NCBI GenBank assembly: GCA_019637115.1 | Contig: JAHBWH010000002.1 | Location: 54,220 to 118,219, forward strand | DNA from: Myxococcales bacterium | Lineage (GTDB): Bacteria; Myxococcota_A; Polyangia; Polyangiales; Houyiibacteriaceae | Length of the DNA stretch: 64,000 nucleotides | Direction of reading: 5' to 3' | Shown: positions 38,301 through 46,682 of the stretch, one piece after another | How positions within the stretch are numbered: position 1 is the stretch's first letter | Layout of the letters: each line of letters opens with the position of its first letter | The notes under the pieces: generated by a model | Database searches by the model: none | Told to the model about the DNA's origin: nothing | What the model saw: only the letters and a program-made list of their open reading frames with translations | Program-made: the position numbers and the translations under genes

Positions 38301-41300
38301 GCTCGTTGCCGTTGTCGAAGGGGAGCGAGCGTGCGTAGGCGTCGAACGCCTTCGCGGCGTCATCGAGGTGGATCTCCCGAAGCTCGGCGACCCGGTGGAG
38401 CAGCTCGACCTTTCGGAGCGGATCCGCCTCGTGCGCGATCTGAACCTCGTGCACGTTGACGAGCTTCGCGGACTCCCCGAGCTGCTGGTAGACGGGCTCG
38501 AGCACGCCCGCCGCCGCGACTGGCTCTACGCCCTCGGCGATCATCGCCTCGAGCTCGTCGAGCGTCGGCGCGTGATCCGGCGCGACCTCGAGGACGTCGC
38601 GGTAGATGTCGATCGCCCGCTCCGCGTCGTCGAGGCGGCGGTGGTAGAGGTTGCCGATCCGGAACCGGAACGAGATGACCTCGAGCGGGTCACCGGAGAG
38701 GTCGGCCTCGCGCTCGAGCACGCTGAGCAGCTCGCGCCACGCCGAGGTCGCTTGGTAGAGTTGATCGAGGCGCCCGAGCGCCGCGAGGTCGTCCGGATCG
38801 ATCTCGAGGATGCGCTGGTAGCTGTCGATCGCCTTGGCGTGATCGTTCAGCTCGCGCTCCCAGACCGTGCCCACCTCGGCGTAGAGGCGCTTCTTCTCGT
38901 CGGGATCAGCGACGATGTCCGCCTTGCGGGTGTAGACGCCGAGCAAATCCTCCCAGCGCTCGAGCCGGAGGTTGAGCTCGATGAGCTTGTCGAGGCTCGG
39001 CAGGTCCTCCGGGTCCGCCTCGAGCGCCATGTGGTACACGGTGATCGAGTCGGTCGGGCGCTCCAGGAGCTCCTCGTAGATCTGCGCCGCGCGATGGAGG
39101 TGCTCCTTGCGCTCCTCCACCGTCGGCATCATCCGCGCCTTCGTCAGGTAGATGGTCGCGAGCTCTTCCCAGCGCTCGTTCAGCTGATAGAGCCGCTCGA
39201 GCGCGGTCGCCGCCTCGAGGTGCTGGTCGTCGAGCGAGAGCACGCGCTGGTAGTGCGCGATGGCCTGCTCGAAGTCCTGCAGCTGCTCTTCGCGGATCTG
39301 CGCCGCCTTGACGAGCAGGAGCGCTGCGAGCGCCGGGTCCTCGAGGCCCTCGACGCGCTCCTCGTAGACCTTCGCGAGCGCCTCGAGGTCGCCGACCGCG
39401 GGGGCGAGGCGCTCGAGCTGCTCTTGCGTCGCCAGGTTCGCGGGATCCTCGGCGAGCGCGCGCGCGAAGCTCTCGAAGGCGTTCGGGTAGTCGTCGAGCG
39501 CGACCTCGTAGAGCTCGGCGATGCGGTGGAGGAGCTCCACCCGACGCTCCGGCGACGAGGCCAGGCGCGCTTGGATCTCGTGCACGCCGATGAGCTTCGG
39601 CACCTCGCCCGCGTCGCGGTAGATCGGCTCGAGGATCTCGGCGATGACGAGCTGATGCGCGTCCACCGCGAGCAGTCGCTCGAGGTTCGCTTGGGCCTCT
39701 GGGTTGGTCGGCTCGCGCAGGAGCACGTCGCGATAGATCTCGATCGCGACCTCCACCGCCTCCATCCGCGTCTCGCGGAGGCTGGCGAGGCGCAGCATGA
39801 GACGGATCTGTTGGTCCTCGTCGTCGGCGAGCTCGAGCTGGCGGCTGACGTTGTCCGCGAGCTCGGCCCACATCCCCTGGCGGCCGAAGAGATCGTCGAG
39901 CGCCCCGAGCGCCCGCGGCGACGCGGGATCGAGCTCGAGGATCTCGTTGTACACGCCGATCGCGGTGGCCGGATCCTCGAGATACTCGTCGTAGATGGCG
40001 GCGGTCTGCGCGAGGAGCTCTTCCTTCTCCTCGGGGTCCGACGCCTGATCCGCCCGACTCCGCAGCACGACGACGAGATCGGCCCACCGCTCGGTGCGCC
40101 GGAAGAGCGCGTCGAGCGCCAAGAGCGCCTCGAGATCCCCTGCGTCCTCTTCGAGGATCTTGCGGTACGAGCCGACGGCGCCGTCGACGTCCTCGAGCTG
40201 TGCCTCCTGAAGCTGGGCGGTCTTGAGCCACAGCGCCCGTCGCAGCTCGACGTCGGTCACGTCGGCCGCGAGCTTCGCGAGCAACGCGACCAGCTGTGGG
40301 AAACGCCCGTCCGTGATGGCCAGCGTCTCGAGGCGCTGCAGTGTGTCTGCGCTCCCCGGCTGCTCGGAGAGCGCCTCGGCGTAGGCCGCGAACGCCGCGT
40401 CGTTGTCCTCGAGGCCCCCCTGGACCTCTGCGATCTTCGTGAGCAGCTCGAGGCGCTCGTCCGCGTCGCTGGAGCCGTCGTGCAGCACCCGGAGCGCGCG
40501 GATGAGGGGGGCGTGGCTGCCCTGCATCTCGTAGATGGGCTCGAGGATGCGAGCGGCGGCGACGGCGACCTCGGCATCATCCAGCAACGCCTCGAGCGCG
40601 AGGCGCGCGCCGTCGTGCTCGGGGAGGAGCGTCAGCACCTCGCGGTAGAGGTCGACCGCGCGCGGCTTGTCCCCGAGGTGCTGCTCGAGCGCCCGCGCGA
40701 GCCGGAACTTCAGCGCGGCGAGCTCTTCGGTGGACTCGGGGCCGAGGTCGATCCGGCGCTCGAGCGTATCCGCGAGGTCCTGCCAGCGGCTCTGCCCCTC
40801 GTAGAGGCGGTCGAGCGAGCGGAAGGCATCCGTCTCGTCCTCGCCGTACTCGGCGAGGATGGCGGCGTACGCGTCGATCGCTCGGTCCGCGTCCGCGAGC
40901 TTCTCCTCGATGAGCGCGGCCCTCTGGTACGCGATGCCCCGCCGAGTGCCCGCGTCGGGCTCGAGCTCCATGCGAGTGTCATAGATGCCGAGGAGCTCCT
41001 CGAAGCGCTCGGTCGCGGCGTAGAGCTCGGCGAGCGCCGCGATCGCCTCGGCGTGATCACCACGCGCCTCGTAGACGGCGCGGAACTGCGCGATCGCCTC
41101 ATCGATCTTGTCGACCTTGCGGAGCACCCCGCCGAAGCTGATGCGCAGCTCGATCGCGTCGTCCTCCGTCGTCGCGCCCTCGATCGCCGTGCCGTAGGCC
41201 TCGATGACCTTGTCCCAAGCGCCCGTGGCCGCAGCGAGCCGGTCGACGTCCTCTCGGACGATCTCCTGCTGCGGCATGGTGGCGAAGGCGTCGAGGTAGC

Positions 41301-42426
41301 GGTCGAGCGCGACGTCCGCCTGCCGCAGGCGCTCTTCGTAGAGGAGGCCGAGCTCGCGGAGCAACGCCACCCTCGCCTCGGGCTCCATGTCGTGACGGAG
41401 CCGCACCTCGTACACGGGCGCGAGCTTCCGCGCGTCGTTCGCCTCCTCGTAGATCGGCGAGAGGGCCTCCGCCGCCCGGAGGTTGTCGGCGTCGATCTCG
41501 AGGATCTTCTCGTACGCGCGCGCCGCGCGCGGGGGCTGATCCTTCTTCTCGGTCCACAAGCGCGCGGCACGGAAGAGGAGATCGATCTTCTCGTCGTCGG
41601 ACGCCTCCTTCTCCTCCGCGGCCCGCTCGAAGATGCGGATGAGCTCGTCCCATTTGTCGCTCTCGGCGTAGAACTCCTCGAGCTCGTCCCACGCCTTGAG
41701 CGTCGTGTAGCGCCGCTTCAGCTGCTCCTGCGCGCGGCGGTCGTCGGGATCGATGACGAGGAGCTTCTTGAACGCACGCACCGCGCCCGCGTCGTCGTTC
41801 AGCTTGTCCCCGTAGATCATCCCGAGCTTCTGGAGGTTCTTCGGATCGGGGTCGGCCTCGACGACGGTCTCCAGGATCTGCGCGAGCGGCTCCCACTCCC
41901 GGGCGCGCTCGTAGAGCTGCGACAGCGCCTCGAGCGCCTGCGGGTGGTGCGGCTCGTACGAGCGAACCTTCTCCCAGAGGGCGATGCAGGCCTCGGGCTT
42001 GCGGATGCGCTGCGTGGCGAGGTCGGCCATCTCCACGTAGCGGATCGCCCGGTCGGCGGGATCGAGCATCTCCGCCTCACGTCCCATCACCGCGATCAGA
42101 CTCTCCCAATCGCGGCGCTTCTCATACATCTCCTTGAGCCGCTCGATGGCCTCGAGGTCCTCGGGCGCGAGCTCGAGCACCTGCTCGAAGCATTTGATCG
42201 CCTCGGCCTGGTTGCTCGATCGCTCGACGTAGAGGGTGCCCGCCTCCTTGTAGAGACGGACCTTCTCGTCGGGGTCGCGGTGCAGCTCGGCCTTGGCGAG
42301 GACCGTCTTGATGACGTCCGACCAACGCTTCTGGCCTTCGAACTTCTCGAGTTGCTCGTCGAGCTCCGCCAGCTGCGCCCGTTCTTCGTCCGTCAGCTCC
42401 ACGCCCGTCTGCTCGTTGTCCGACAT
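32389..42426 (-). CDS. gltI: giant TPR protein, GltI/AgnA-like
   Basis: The protein has 3,345 residues from ATG 42426 (GGAGCAACGG 7 bases upstream). It has no signal peptide or TM helix, so it is cytoplasmic. From about residue 20 to 2,750 it is a continuous series of TPR units in the pattern 'A...YE.ILE.DP....AL..L..LY....W..L', for example ALEALSQLYERAREWEPLAQ. The last ~500 residues differ (for example LYLQQQAPGGLAHLPGSNPP, ELRFLLLAALRLSGLG) and may form a separate domain. In M. xanthus the G2 gliding cluster carries a comparably huge cytoplasmic TPR protein (GltI/AgnA) downstream of gltG. Size, type and position match here. It would be a cytoplasmic scaffold for the envelope complex. It is the last gene of the cluster. 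Confidence 0.85.
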   Translation of the reverse strand: MSDNEQTGVELTDEERAQLAELDEQLEKFEGQKRWSDVIKTVLAKAELHRDPDEKVRLYKEAGTLYVERSSNQAEAIKCFEQVLELAPEDLEAIERLKEMYEKRRDWESLIAVMGREAEMLDPADRAIRYVEMADLATQRIRKPEACIALWEKVRSYEPHHPQALEALSQLYERAREWEPLAQILETVVEADPDPKNLQKLGMIYGDKLNDDAGAVRAFKKLLVIDPDDRRAQEQLKRRYTTLKAWDELEEFYAESDKWDELIRIFERAAEEKEASDDEKIDLLFRAARLWTEKKDQPPRAARAYEKILEIDADNLRAAEALSPIYEEANDARKLAPVYEVRLRHDMEPEARVALLRELGLLYEERLRQADVALDRYLDAFATMPQQEIVREDVDRLAAATGAWDKVIEAYGTAIEGATTEDDAIELRISFGGVLRKVDKIDEAIAQFRAVYEARGDHAEAIAALAELYAATERFEELLGIYDTRMELEPDAGTRRGIAYQRAALIEEKLADADRAIDAYAAILAEYGEDETDAFRSLDRLYEGQSRWQDLADTLERRIDLGPESTEELAALKFRLARALEQHLGDKPRAVDLYREVLTLLPEHDGARLALEALLDDAEVAVAAARILEPIYEMQGSHAPLIRALRVLHDGSSDADERLELLTKIAEVQGGLEDNDAAFAAYAEALSEQPGSADTLQRLETLAITDGRFPQLVALLAKLAADVTDVELRRALWLKTAQLQEAQLEDVDGAVGSYRKILEEDAGDLEALLALDALFRRTERWADLVVVLRSRADQASDPEEKEELLAQTAAIYDEYLEDPATAIGVYNEILELDPASPRALGALDDLFGRQGMWAELADNVSRQLELADDEDQQIRLMLRLASLRETRMEAVEVAIEIYRDVLLREPTNPEAQANLERLLAVDAHQLVIAEILEPIYRDAGEVPKLIGVHEIQARLASSPERRVELLHRIAELYEVALDDYPNAFESFARALAEDPANLATQEQLERLAPAVGDLEALAKVYEERVEGLEDPALAALLLVKAAQIREEQLQDFEQAIAHYQRVLSLDDQHLEAATALERLYQLNERWEELATIYLTKARMMPTVEERKEHLHRAAQIYEELLERPTDSITVYHMALEADPEDLPSLDKLIELNLRLERWEDLLGVYTRKADIVADPDEKKRLYAEVGTVWERELNDHAKAIDSYQRILEIDPDDLAALGRLDQLYQATSAWRELLSVLEREADLSGDPLEVISFRFRIGNLYHRRLDDAERAIDIYRDVLEVAPDHAPTLDELEAMIAEGVEPVAAAGVLEPVYQQLGESAKLVNVHEVQIAHEADPLRKVELLHRVAELREIHLDDAAKAFDAYARSLPFDNGNEHTLGSLERLADQVDGWQRVTSLYDVEIRALREERPEDAIELAMRTAMLYEVQVGDVEAAINRYRLVVELDSMHVEAIEALDRLYEATERWAELADILDKEIQVAASPDDILTLQFRLGRLHQERLGQVEQAIERYADILGAAPEHQPAIQALEGLFSQGVEPLRIGEVLEPLYRMRESWDRLIGVHEVQLHYQGDQTERVSMMHRIAEIAEERAGDYDKAFFWMQRALLEDPSHDHSLMEVERLGAAQDGWEQLASTYADGIGLAAEPAHKLVLGKRLARVYEEELADVPRAEETYRYLLGVSDRDEDTLVALDRIYDENGANEALAQVLKKRIQATDMPQDLVDLHYRLGQVLENDLGRTEEAISVYQRVLGELEPEHAESVSALQEIYTRQKNWPALQAAFQKELDVVLGDTQRADIYAKMARLASDALSDFERAIELWREVLELRGEDPEALNALGNIFAQQERWAELVEVLEREANAVEHDEQRVAIYADLGRIWYERLGRERSALDSWERVLDLDPSNTDALFHIAEIHRASGQHHDLVDTLHRVVEVGAATLDDATIENVYMQLGHLYNVELQQPLDAAEAYTKAIDVNPRAFDAMDALEHIYRTESMWEDAVGVMEKRVLAFDEPERKIGQLLTIAKTWAEQLANADGGTSAFQRILELEPLHEYAFERVEALHRAAGRWDELIDAYVVRVESVEDLDVSVKLLRKTAKVYEEKLGDLDQAFDALQVAWSLDYGNDKTLEELTRVTRSAGKWNELLTAANEALQEAEDQDTKIILCLQCAKWYGQELDHPDYALPYYQQVQAVDPGNVHLMVSMAELYEKTQQWDALAQTYGQIVSTSEEPKITADTYVKMGELSSTHLGMPEQAPGYYEKAIDVVATHLPALVHLERIYSERGQWQKLLDVMQRKVRGLEEPDEIIEAQLKLAELYEDRIGNVEEAITTYSAVRSRDALNLQALKGLERLYARAERWQELLEVLQVQYDVVSTEKERITILTQLAGMWEESFIKPDRAAECHERILEIDHTHEGALNALARLYRQMQQWERLVDTYERHVAATPDRGEKVRVLKALGDTFARDLDQQDRAVDSYLNVLSINDQDVEALDALTRIYDKRGDHVSALEMMEQLARLVQDPAKQVDLLFRSARILDQELGDRMSALDKYQMALDLDPGHLPSLGAMRAIQLDSGDWLAAAKLLEQEASYQKSPRVVAELLVELGQLYEERLDEHERAVQVWEAALKQDPDNEDAALPLVAEYRRTERYAEAFPLLEMLVKRSGKREPHEQHRLAFELGETASKLAKHEEAIKAFERAYQIDATHLPTVFGVANAYFAAAQWDKAFKFYQMILLHQKDILGDAENTDIYYRQGVIKREQGERRKALNLFDKALEFDAHHRPTLEAIVGLYQQSNDWQQVVHFKKIILESVYDEDERFSMLDDVGTLWEEKLANPQKAIECWVEASTLKPEDHRLLHKLLGAYQKTRDWEKTIETIEMISSLDERKTVRSKYAYTIGVILRDELKDADRALEKFSEALDLDVDQLKAFEAVNKILNARKDWKQLERAYRKMIHRVIGLEGREDLKYNLFYTLGIIYRDRQRNFEAAAEAFKTAASLKPDDPQQHQILAELYQAIPDKLDLAISEHQWLLQHDPYRVDSYRALYKLYFDARAYDKAWCLAATLAFLQKADAEQTQFYQQYKPQGPIRPRGRVERNLWFSELLHPGQDRYVTKIMELMAPPALAVKHASDKALKIDKLKPVDPASSTALFARTWGFVLQVLNIPTQPRLYLQQQAPGGLAHLPGSNPPAVISGSTLLSGYSPQDLMFVIGRFSTYYLTEHFVRTLFGSHTELRFLLLAALRLSGLGPADPQVDQWAQPLAGHMSPAQTDALRAVCRKFIDDQGGRADIKGWMQSVELSAIRAGFLVCNDLDVARRMIQALPPEGSVDLPPKDKLKELVLFSVSEQYFKLREALGIQIQV

Positions 42427-42510
42427 CGTCCCGTTGCTCCGACTCTGCTTCGTTGGGAATTCTCGGTCGCCCCCGCGGCTGCGCGGCAGGGCGAACGTGG
42501 GCGCTCTCGA

Positions 42511-43392
42511 TCAGTTCACCGAGAGCTCGCCGAGGCGGTCCCGCGCCGCCTTGACGTAGTGCTCGGGCGCGTCGCCTCCCGCGATGTCGACGAACTTCTT
42601 GAGGAAGCGGCGCGCCTCCTCGCGGTTGTCGACCAGCGAGTACGTCCACCCGAGCGAGAAGAGCGCGTCGCGCATGCCCGGCACGATCTCGAGCGCCGAG
42701 CGGAAGTGCCGGATCGCCTGTTCGTAGCTGCGCTGCTCCTGATAGACCGTGCCGAGGAGGTGGTGCAGGTGGGCCTGCTCCTCAGTGCCCTGCATCGCGA
42801 CCTCGAGCCCGCTCTCGAGCACCTGCGCCGCCATCTGCAGGTACTGCGGCTCGGTGTAGATCCGCGAGAGATCCGCGTAGAGACGCCCGAGCTCGGTGTA
42901 GGCCTCGATGAAGCGGGGACCGCGCTCGATGGACTCCGTGTAGCGCTGCAGCGCCGTCTGGTAGTCCTCGAGCTGCTCGAGGACCTGCGCGAGCTTGAAG
43001 TAGGCCTTGAAGAGCTGCGGGTCGAGCTCGATCGCCTTCTCGAAGGACTCCTTCGCGCGGTTCCAGTCCTCGAGCTGGATGAAGACCGTGCCGAGCTTCT
43101 CGTGATAGCCGGCGACCTGACCGTTGACGGCGATCGCTTGGTTCAGGTCGTCCTTCGCGCGCTCGAACGTGCGGAGCTCGATGTGCACGAGCGCGAGGTT
43201 GTAGAACGCCTGTTCGTTCGTCGGATCGATCGCGGTCGCGCGCTCGAACGAGCGCACGGCGTCGACGTAGCGCTTCTGCTGCGCGTATCCGACGCCTTCG
43301 TTCATTTGGTTCATCGACTCGACCCGCTCGCGCGAGCAGGTGCCGCCCGTGAGGATGGCCATGGCCAGGAGGCCGAGGAGGGCGCGGTTCAT
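42511..43392 (-). CDS. TPR lipoprotein
   Basis: The protein has 293 residues from ATG 43392. The lipoprotein signal ends AILTGGTC. At least six TPRs follow, for example YVDAVRSFERATAIDPTNEQ, WNRAKESFEKAIELDPQLFK, YQTALQRYTESIERG and YEQAIRHFRSALEIVPG. It lies between a terminator and the giant TPR gene (84-base gap). In M. xanthus the corresponding slot holds gltH, reported as an outer-membrane beta-barrel; this protein is not a barrel, so I do not assign that name. It could be a second GltE-like outer-membrane docking factor. Confidence 0.82.
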   Translation of the reverse strand: MNRALLGLLAMAILTGGTCSRERVESMNQMNEGVGYAQQKRYVDAVRSFERATAIDPTNEQAFYNLALVHIELRTFERAKDDLNQAIAVNGQVAGYHEKLGTVFIQLEDWNRAKESFEKAIELDPQLFKAYFKLAQVLEQLEDYQTALQRYTESIERGPRFIEAYTELGRLYADLSRIYTEPQYLQMAAQVLESGLEVAMQGTEEQAHLHHLLGTVYQEQRSYEQAIRHFRSALEIVPGMRDALFSLGWTYSLVDNREEARRFLKKFVDIAGGDAPEHYVKAARDRLGELSVN

Positions 43393-43800
43393 CGCGATTG
43401 TTCTCCGAACGAGGTTGAATGACCCCCACGCGGGGGGTTCGAGCCCGGCGATACTACGAAAGAAACCTCCTTCGGCTCAACCGTGTTCGACGAGGCGACG
43501 CCGATCGATCGCGCGTGAAGGTGGTCCAAGGCTCCGCCCTTGCCCTTGCCCCTGCCCCTGCCCCTGCCCGAGAACGGTGCGAACGTCGTCCACCACCGGC
43601 CCCCCACGTCCCCACATCCTCACATCCCCCACCTCACATCCCCCACCTCACATCCCCCACCTCACGTCCCCACCTCACATCCCCCACCTCACGTCCCCAC
43701 CTCACGTCCCCACGTCGCCGCGTCCCCACGTCGCGTCCCCACCCCACGTCCCCACGTCGCCGCGTCCCCATCGCTCGCACCAACTGACCCGACGGACGCA
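43393..43800. repeat. intergenic hexamer run and CCCCACCTCACAT array
   Basis: A CCTTGC/CCCTGC hexamer run lies at about 43538-43569. A longer degenerate array lies at about 43600-43770, built from 'tcccccacctcaca' (14 bases) and later 'cacgtccccacgtcgccgcg'. No gene was seen. Confidence 0.85.
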
Positions 43801-43830
43801 AGAAGGGCGAGCCTCTCGGCTCGCCCTTCT
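43801..43830 (-). terminator. hairpin terminator after gltG-like gene
   Basis: A 13-bp perfect stem (43801-43813 with 43818-43830) has a tctc loop. On the minus strand the 3' arm ends in ccttcttgcg. It lies 31 bases after the stop of the FHA/TonB gene, so the downstream TPR lipoprotein and giant TPR gene probably need their own promoter or readthrough. Confidence 0.7.
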
Positions 43831-43860
43831 CGTCAGGTCACGGCCCGAGGGCCTAGGACG

Positions 43861-45858
43861 TCAACCGCCCGCCGACTGAAGCATGAACGGGTAGTTGACG
43901 ATGACGATGCCGCCACCATCCGGCGCCGGGAAGGTCCAGCGCTGGACCGCCTGCGAGATGCAGCTCTCGACGCGCTGGTTGCCGAGCGTCGTCGCCTGCA
44001 CCATCGCCGTCTGGACCGAACCGGTCGGCGAGATGATGAAGCGTACGGTCACACGACCCTCCAGGTCGGGGCGCGAGTTCAGCTCCTGCTCGTAGCAGAA
44101 CTTCACCTCGTTGATGTGGCGACGAATCACGCGCTGGATGACCTCGCGCGACAGGCTGCCACGGACCTCGGCCGTGCCCGAGCGGATCTGCGGGACCCGC
44201 GCGTCGCGACCGCGGAAGCCGCCGGCGCCACGACCGTAGCCCTGACCGCTGCCGCCACCGCCGCCATGACCGATCGTGCCGAGGTTACCGAGGCCGATCG
44301 TGCCCTCGCCGGTGCCGCCGCCCCCTCGACCGGTGCCGCGCAGACCGAGGCCGCCGTAGCCGAAGTTCTCGCCGATCTGGTCACCCATGAGGGCACCGAG
44401 CGCGCTCATCGGATCGTTGCCGAGCGCCGTATCGCGACCGAAGGGCGAGGTGGGTGAGTCCCACGCCCCCGTCATCGCGCGGAGGGTCCCGAGGACACCC
44501 GCGTTGCGAGCCTGCTCACGCGCCGCCTCGCGCGCCATGTGGGGGTCCTGGTTGTCGGCGGGGCCTTCGATGGCGTAGCGATTGTTGGTCTTCTTCGCTT
44601 CCTTCTTGCCCATCGCGCCTTCTTCACCCTTGTGGCGCTTGCCCTTGCCGCCCGCGTCGTCCTGCTGCTCGGAGTTCTCGAGCCACTCGGGCGTCTCCTC
44701 TTCCTCGGTCGCTGGCGGCTCGAGCAGGTACTGCACGAGGCGCGAGTCCGTGTTGAGGAGGTCGAGGTTGAGGCCTCCACCCGCCGGGGGGATGAAGTAC
44801 ATCAGGGTGAGCAGGATGCCGAAGATCGCCATCGAGCCGAGCACGTAGCTGAGCGGCTGCCAGTCGATCTTCACACCGCCGGCGATCTTCTTGCCGGCGT
44901 TGACCTGCTTGCTGACGAAGGTGAAGCCGTTGTGCTCCACCTTGACCGTCGCGCCGGGCGGGATCGGGTACTGCTCCGCCCCCGTCGCCTCGACGCAGGG
45001 CTGAAGCTTGCCGCCCGCGCGGAGGTCCGCGATCGACATCGTCTGGTCGCCGACCGTCACGCTCCCGGTCGCGCCCTGCGGAATGACCGCTGCCGCGCCC
45101 ATGCCCGTCGCGACCACGAGCGGCATGCGCGCGGTCCCGAGCACCTCGGAGCCCATCAGGTAGTCGATCGGGCCGGCGCCAGGCTCACCGACGTAGAACG
45201 GGCGCACCGGCGAGAGGTGCTCGACGTGGAGGACCTGCCGGTCGCCCCACATCACCACGACCTCGACCGCTTGGTCGGAGACCTCGACCTCGTCGGGATG
45301 GACGGGCGGCCCCGAAGCGACGATGCCGTAGCTGACCTGCTCGGGATCCTCGTCCTCGTCGTCGTGACCGTGTGACGCGGCCGCCGCAGCCGGCGCCGCG
45401 GGCGCCGCGAACGGGTTGGGCGGAGCCTTCACGGCGAAGGGGTTCGGGACGGAAGGCTTCGGGATGGCGGGCGCGCCCGGCGGCGGCGGCGGCGCGACAG
45501 CGGGCGCGCCCGCGGCCACGACTGTCGGCGCCTCGTCCTGGGCCCCGGCGCCGCCGATCTCGACGACGACGCGGGTGTCACCGAGAACGACCTCGTCGCC
45601 ATGCTCGAGCTTGCACTTGTTCACCTTCTTGCCGTTCACCACGGTCCCCGAAGCCGAGCCGAGATCGATGATGAAGATCTCGTCGGGCCCGGTGACCTCG
45701 ATGACCGCGTGCATGCGCGACACGTTGTCGTCGTCGATGCGCAGGTGGCTCGAGGGCAGCTTGCCGACCTTGATGATGTCTTGGGTCAGCGTCTCGGTCC
45801 GGACCAGCTCTTCGCCGGCATAGATCCGGAACGTCATCGGGATGTTGTTACTCACCAT
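43861..45858 (-). CDS. gltG: GltG-like FHA / TonB-type envelope-spanning protein
   Basis: The protein has 665 residues from ATG 45858 (GGAGG 3 bases upstream; GTG 45855 is equally possible). It has an N-terminal cytoplasmic FHA domain (about residues 8-105, phosphothreonine-binding) with KVGKLPSSHLRIDDDNVSRM and DLGSASGTVVNG. A Pro/Ala linker and a conserved central region follow. A single TM helix lies near 340-360 (VLGSMAIFGILLTLMYFIPP). A Gly-rich periplasmic linker leads to the C-terminal AgmX/PglI-type TonB-like domain (REVIQRVIRRHINEVKFCYE, LEGRVTVRFIISPTGSVQ, RVESCISQAVQRWTFPAPDG). FHA at the N-terminus fits GltG rather than GltJ (zinc ribbon/GYF). It should couple a cytoplasmic platform to periplasmic and outer-membrane TPR proteins. 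Confidence 0.9.
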   Translation of the reverse strand: MVSNNIPMTFRIYAGEELVRTETLTQDIIKVGKLPSSHLRIDDDNVSRMHAVIEVTGPDEIFIIDLGSASGTVVNGKKVNKCKLEHGDEVVLGDTRVVVEIGGAGAQDEAPTVVAAGAPAVAPPPPPGAPAIPKPSVPNPFAVKAPPNPFAAPAAPAAAAASHGHDDEDEDPEQVSYGIVASGPPVHPDEVEVSDQAVEVVVMWGDRQVLHVEHLSPVRPFYVGEPGAGPIDYLMGSEVLGTARMPLVVATGMGAAAVIPQGATGSVTVGDQTMSIADLRAGGKLQPCVEATGAEQYPIPPGATVKVEHNGFTFVSKQVNAGKKIAGGVKIDWQPLSYVLGSMAIFGILLTLMYFIPPAGGGLNLDLLNTDSRLVQYLLEPPATEEEETPEWLENSEQQDDAGGKGKRHKGEEGAMGKKEAKKTNNRYAIEGPADNQDPHMAREAAREQARNAGVLGTLRAMTGAWDSPTSPFGRDTALGNDPMSALGALMGDQIGENFGYGGLGLRGTGRGGGGTGEGTIGLGNLGTIGHGGGGGSGQGYGRGAGGFRGRDARVPQIRSGTAEVRGSLSREVIQRVIRRHINEVKFCYEQELNSRPDLEGRVTVRFIISPTGSVQTAMVQATTLGNQRVESCISQAVQRWTFPAPDGGGIVIVNYPFMLQSAGG

Positions 45859-45913
45859 CGCCTCCGGGGGGCCGCGATCTCTCGCAGCGTTCGGTCTCCA
45901 CGCACACTCGGGC

Positions 45914-46153
45914 TCAGAGGTCCTCGACCGACTTGAGCATCTCCGGGATGAAGTGCTCGCGAACGCGGATCAGCGAAGCGCGGCGACCACGACGGCGGAC
46001 GTTGAGAAGCTCACCGTCGGGCCGCACGAGATCACCGGCGACGAGGTCGTCGTCGAAGTCGTAGGTGGTGGCATCACCATCCTGCGCCGCCGCGGGGACC
46101 GCGAAAGACGCTCCGAGGAAGACCACCATCGACCACATCCGGATCTTGTTCAC
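45914..46153 (-). CDS. small exported protein in the GltF position
   Basis: The protein has 79 residues from GTG 46153, with a strong GGAGGT 5 bases upstream. The signal peptide is MNKIRMWSMVVFLGASFAVPAAAQ. The mature ~53 residues are DGDATTYDFDDDLVAGDLVR then GELLNVRRRGRRASLIRVRE and a terminal HFIPEMLKSVEDL. The acidic-then-basic pattern suggests a periplasmic interaction peptide. M. xanthus has a small gltF between gltE and gltG, exactly this position; sequence homology could not be checked. The stop is 55 bases before the GltG-like start. Confidence 0.75.
   Translation of the reverse strand: MNKIRMWSMVVFLGASFAVPAAAQDGDATTYDFDDDLVAGDLVRPDGELLNVRRRGRRASLIRVREHFIPEMLKSVEDL

Positions 46154-46682
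<529 letters not shown>

Noticed and set aside
37852..43422. A 1,856-codon open frame on the + strand, antisense to the giant TPR gene and the TPR lipoprotein
   Set aside because: The sequence is low-information and charged (Leu/Glu/Arg/Asp), spans two real genes and their gap, and follows from GC-rich third positions on the other strand.
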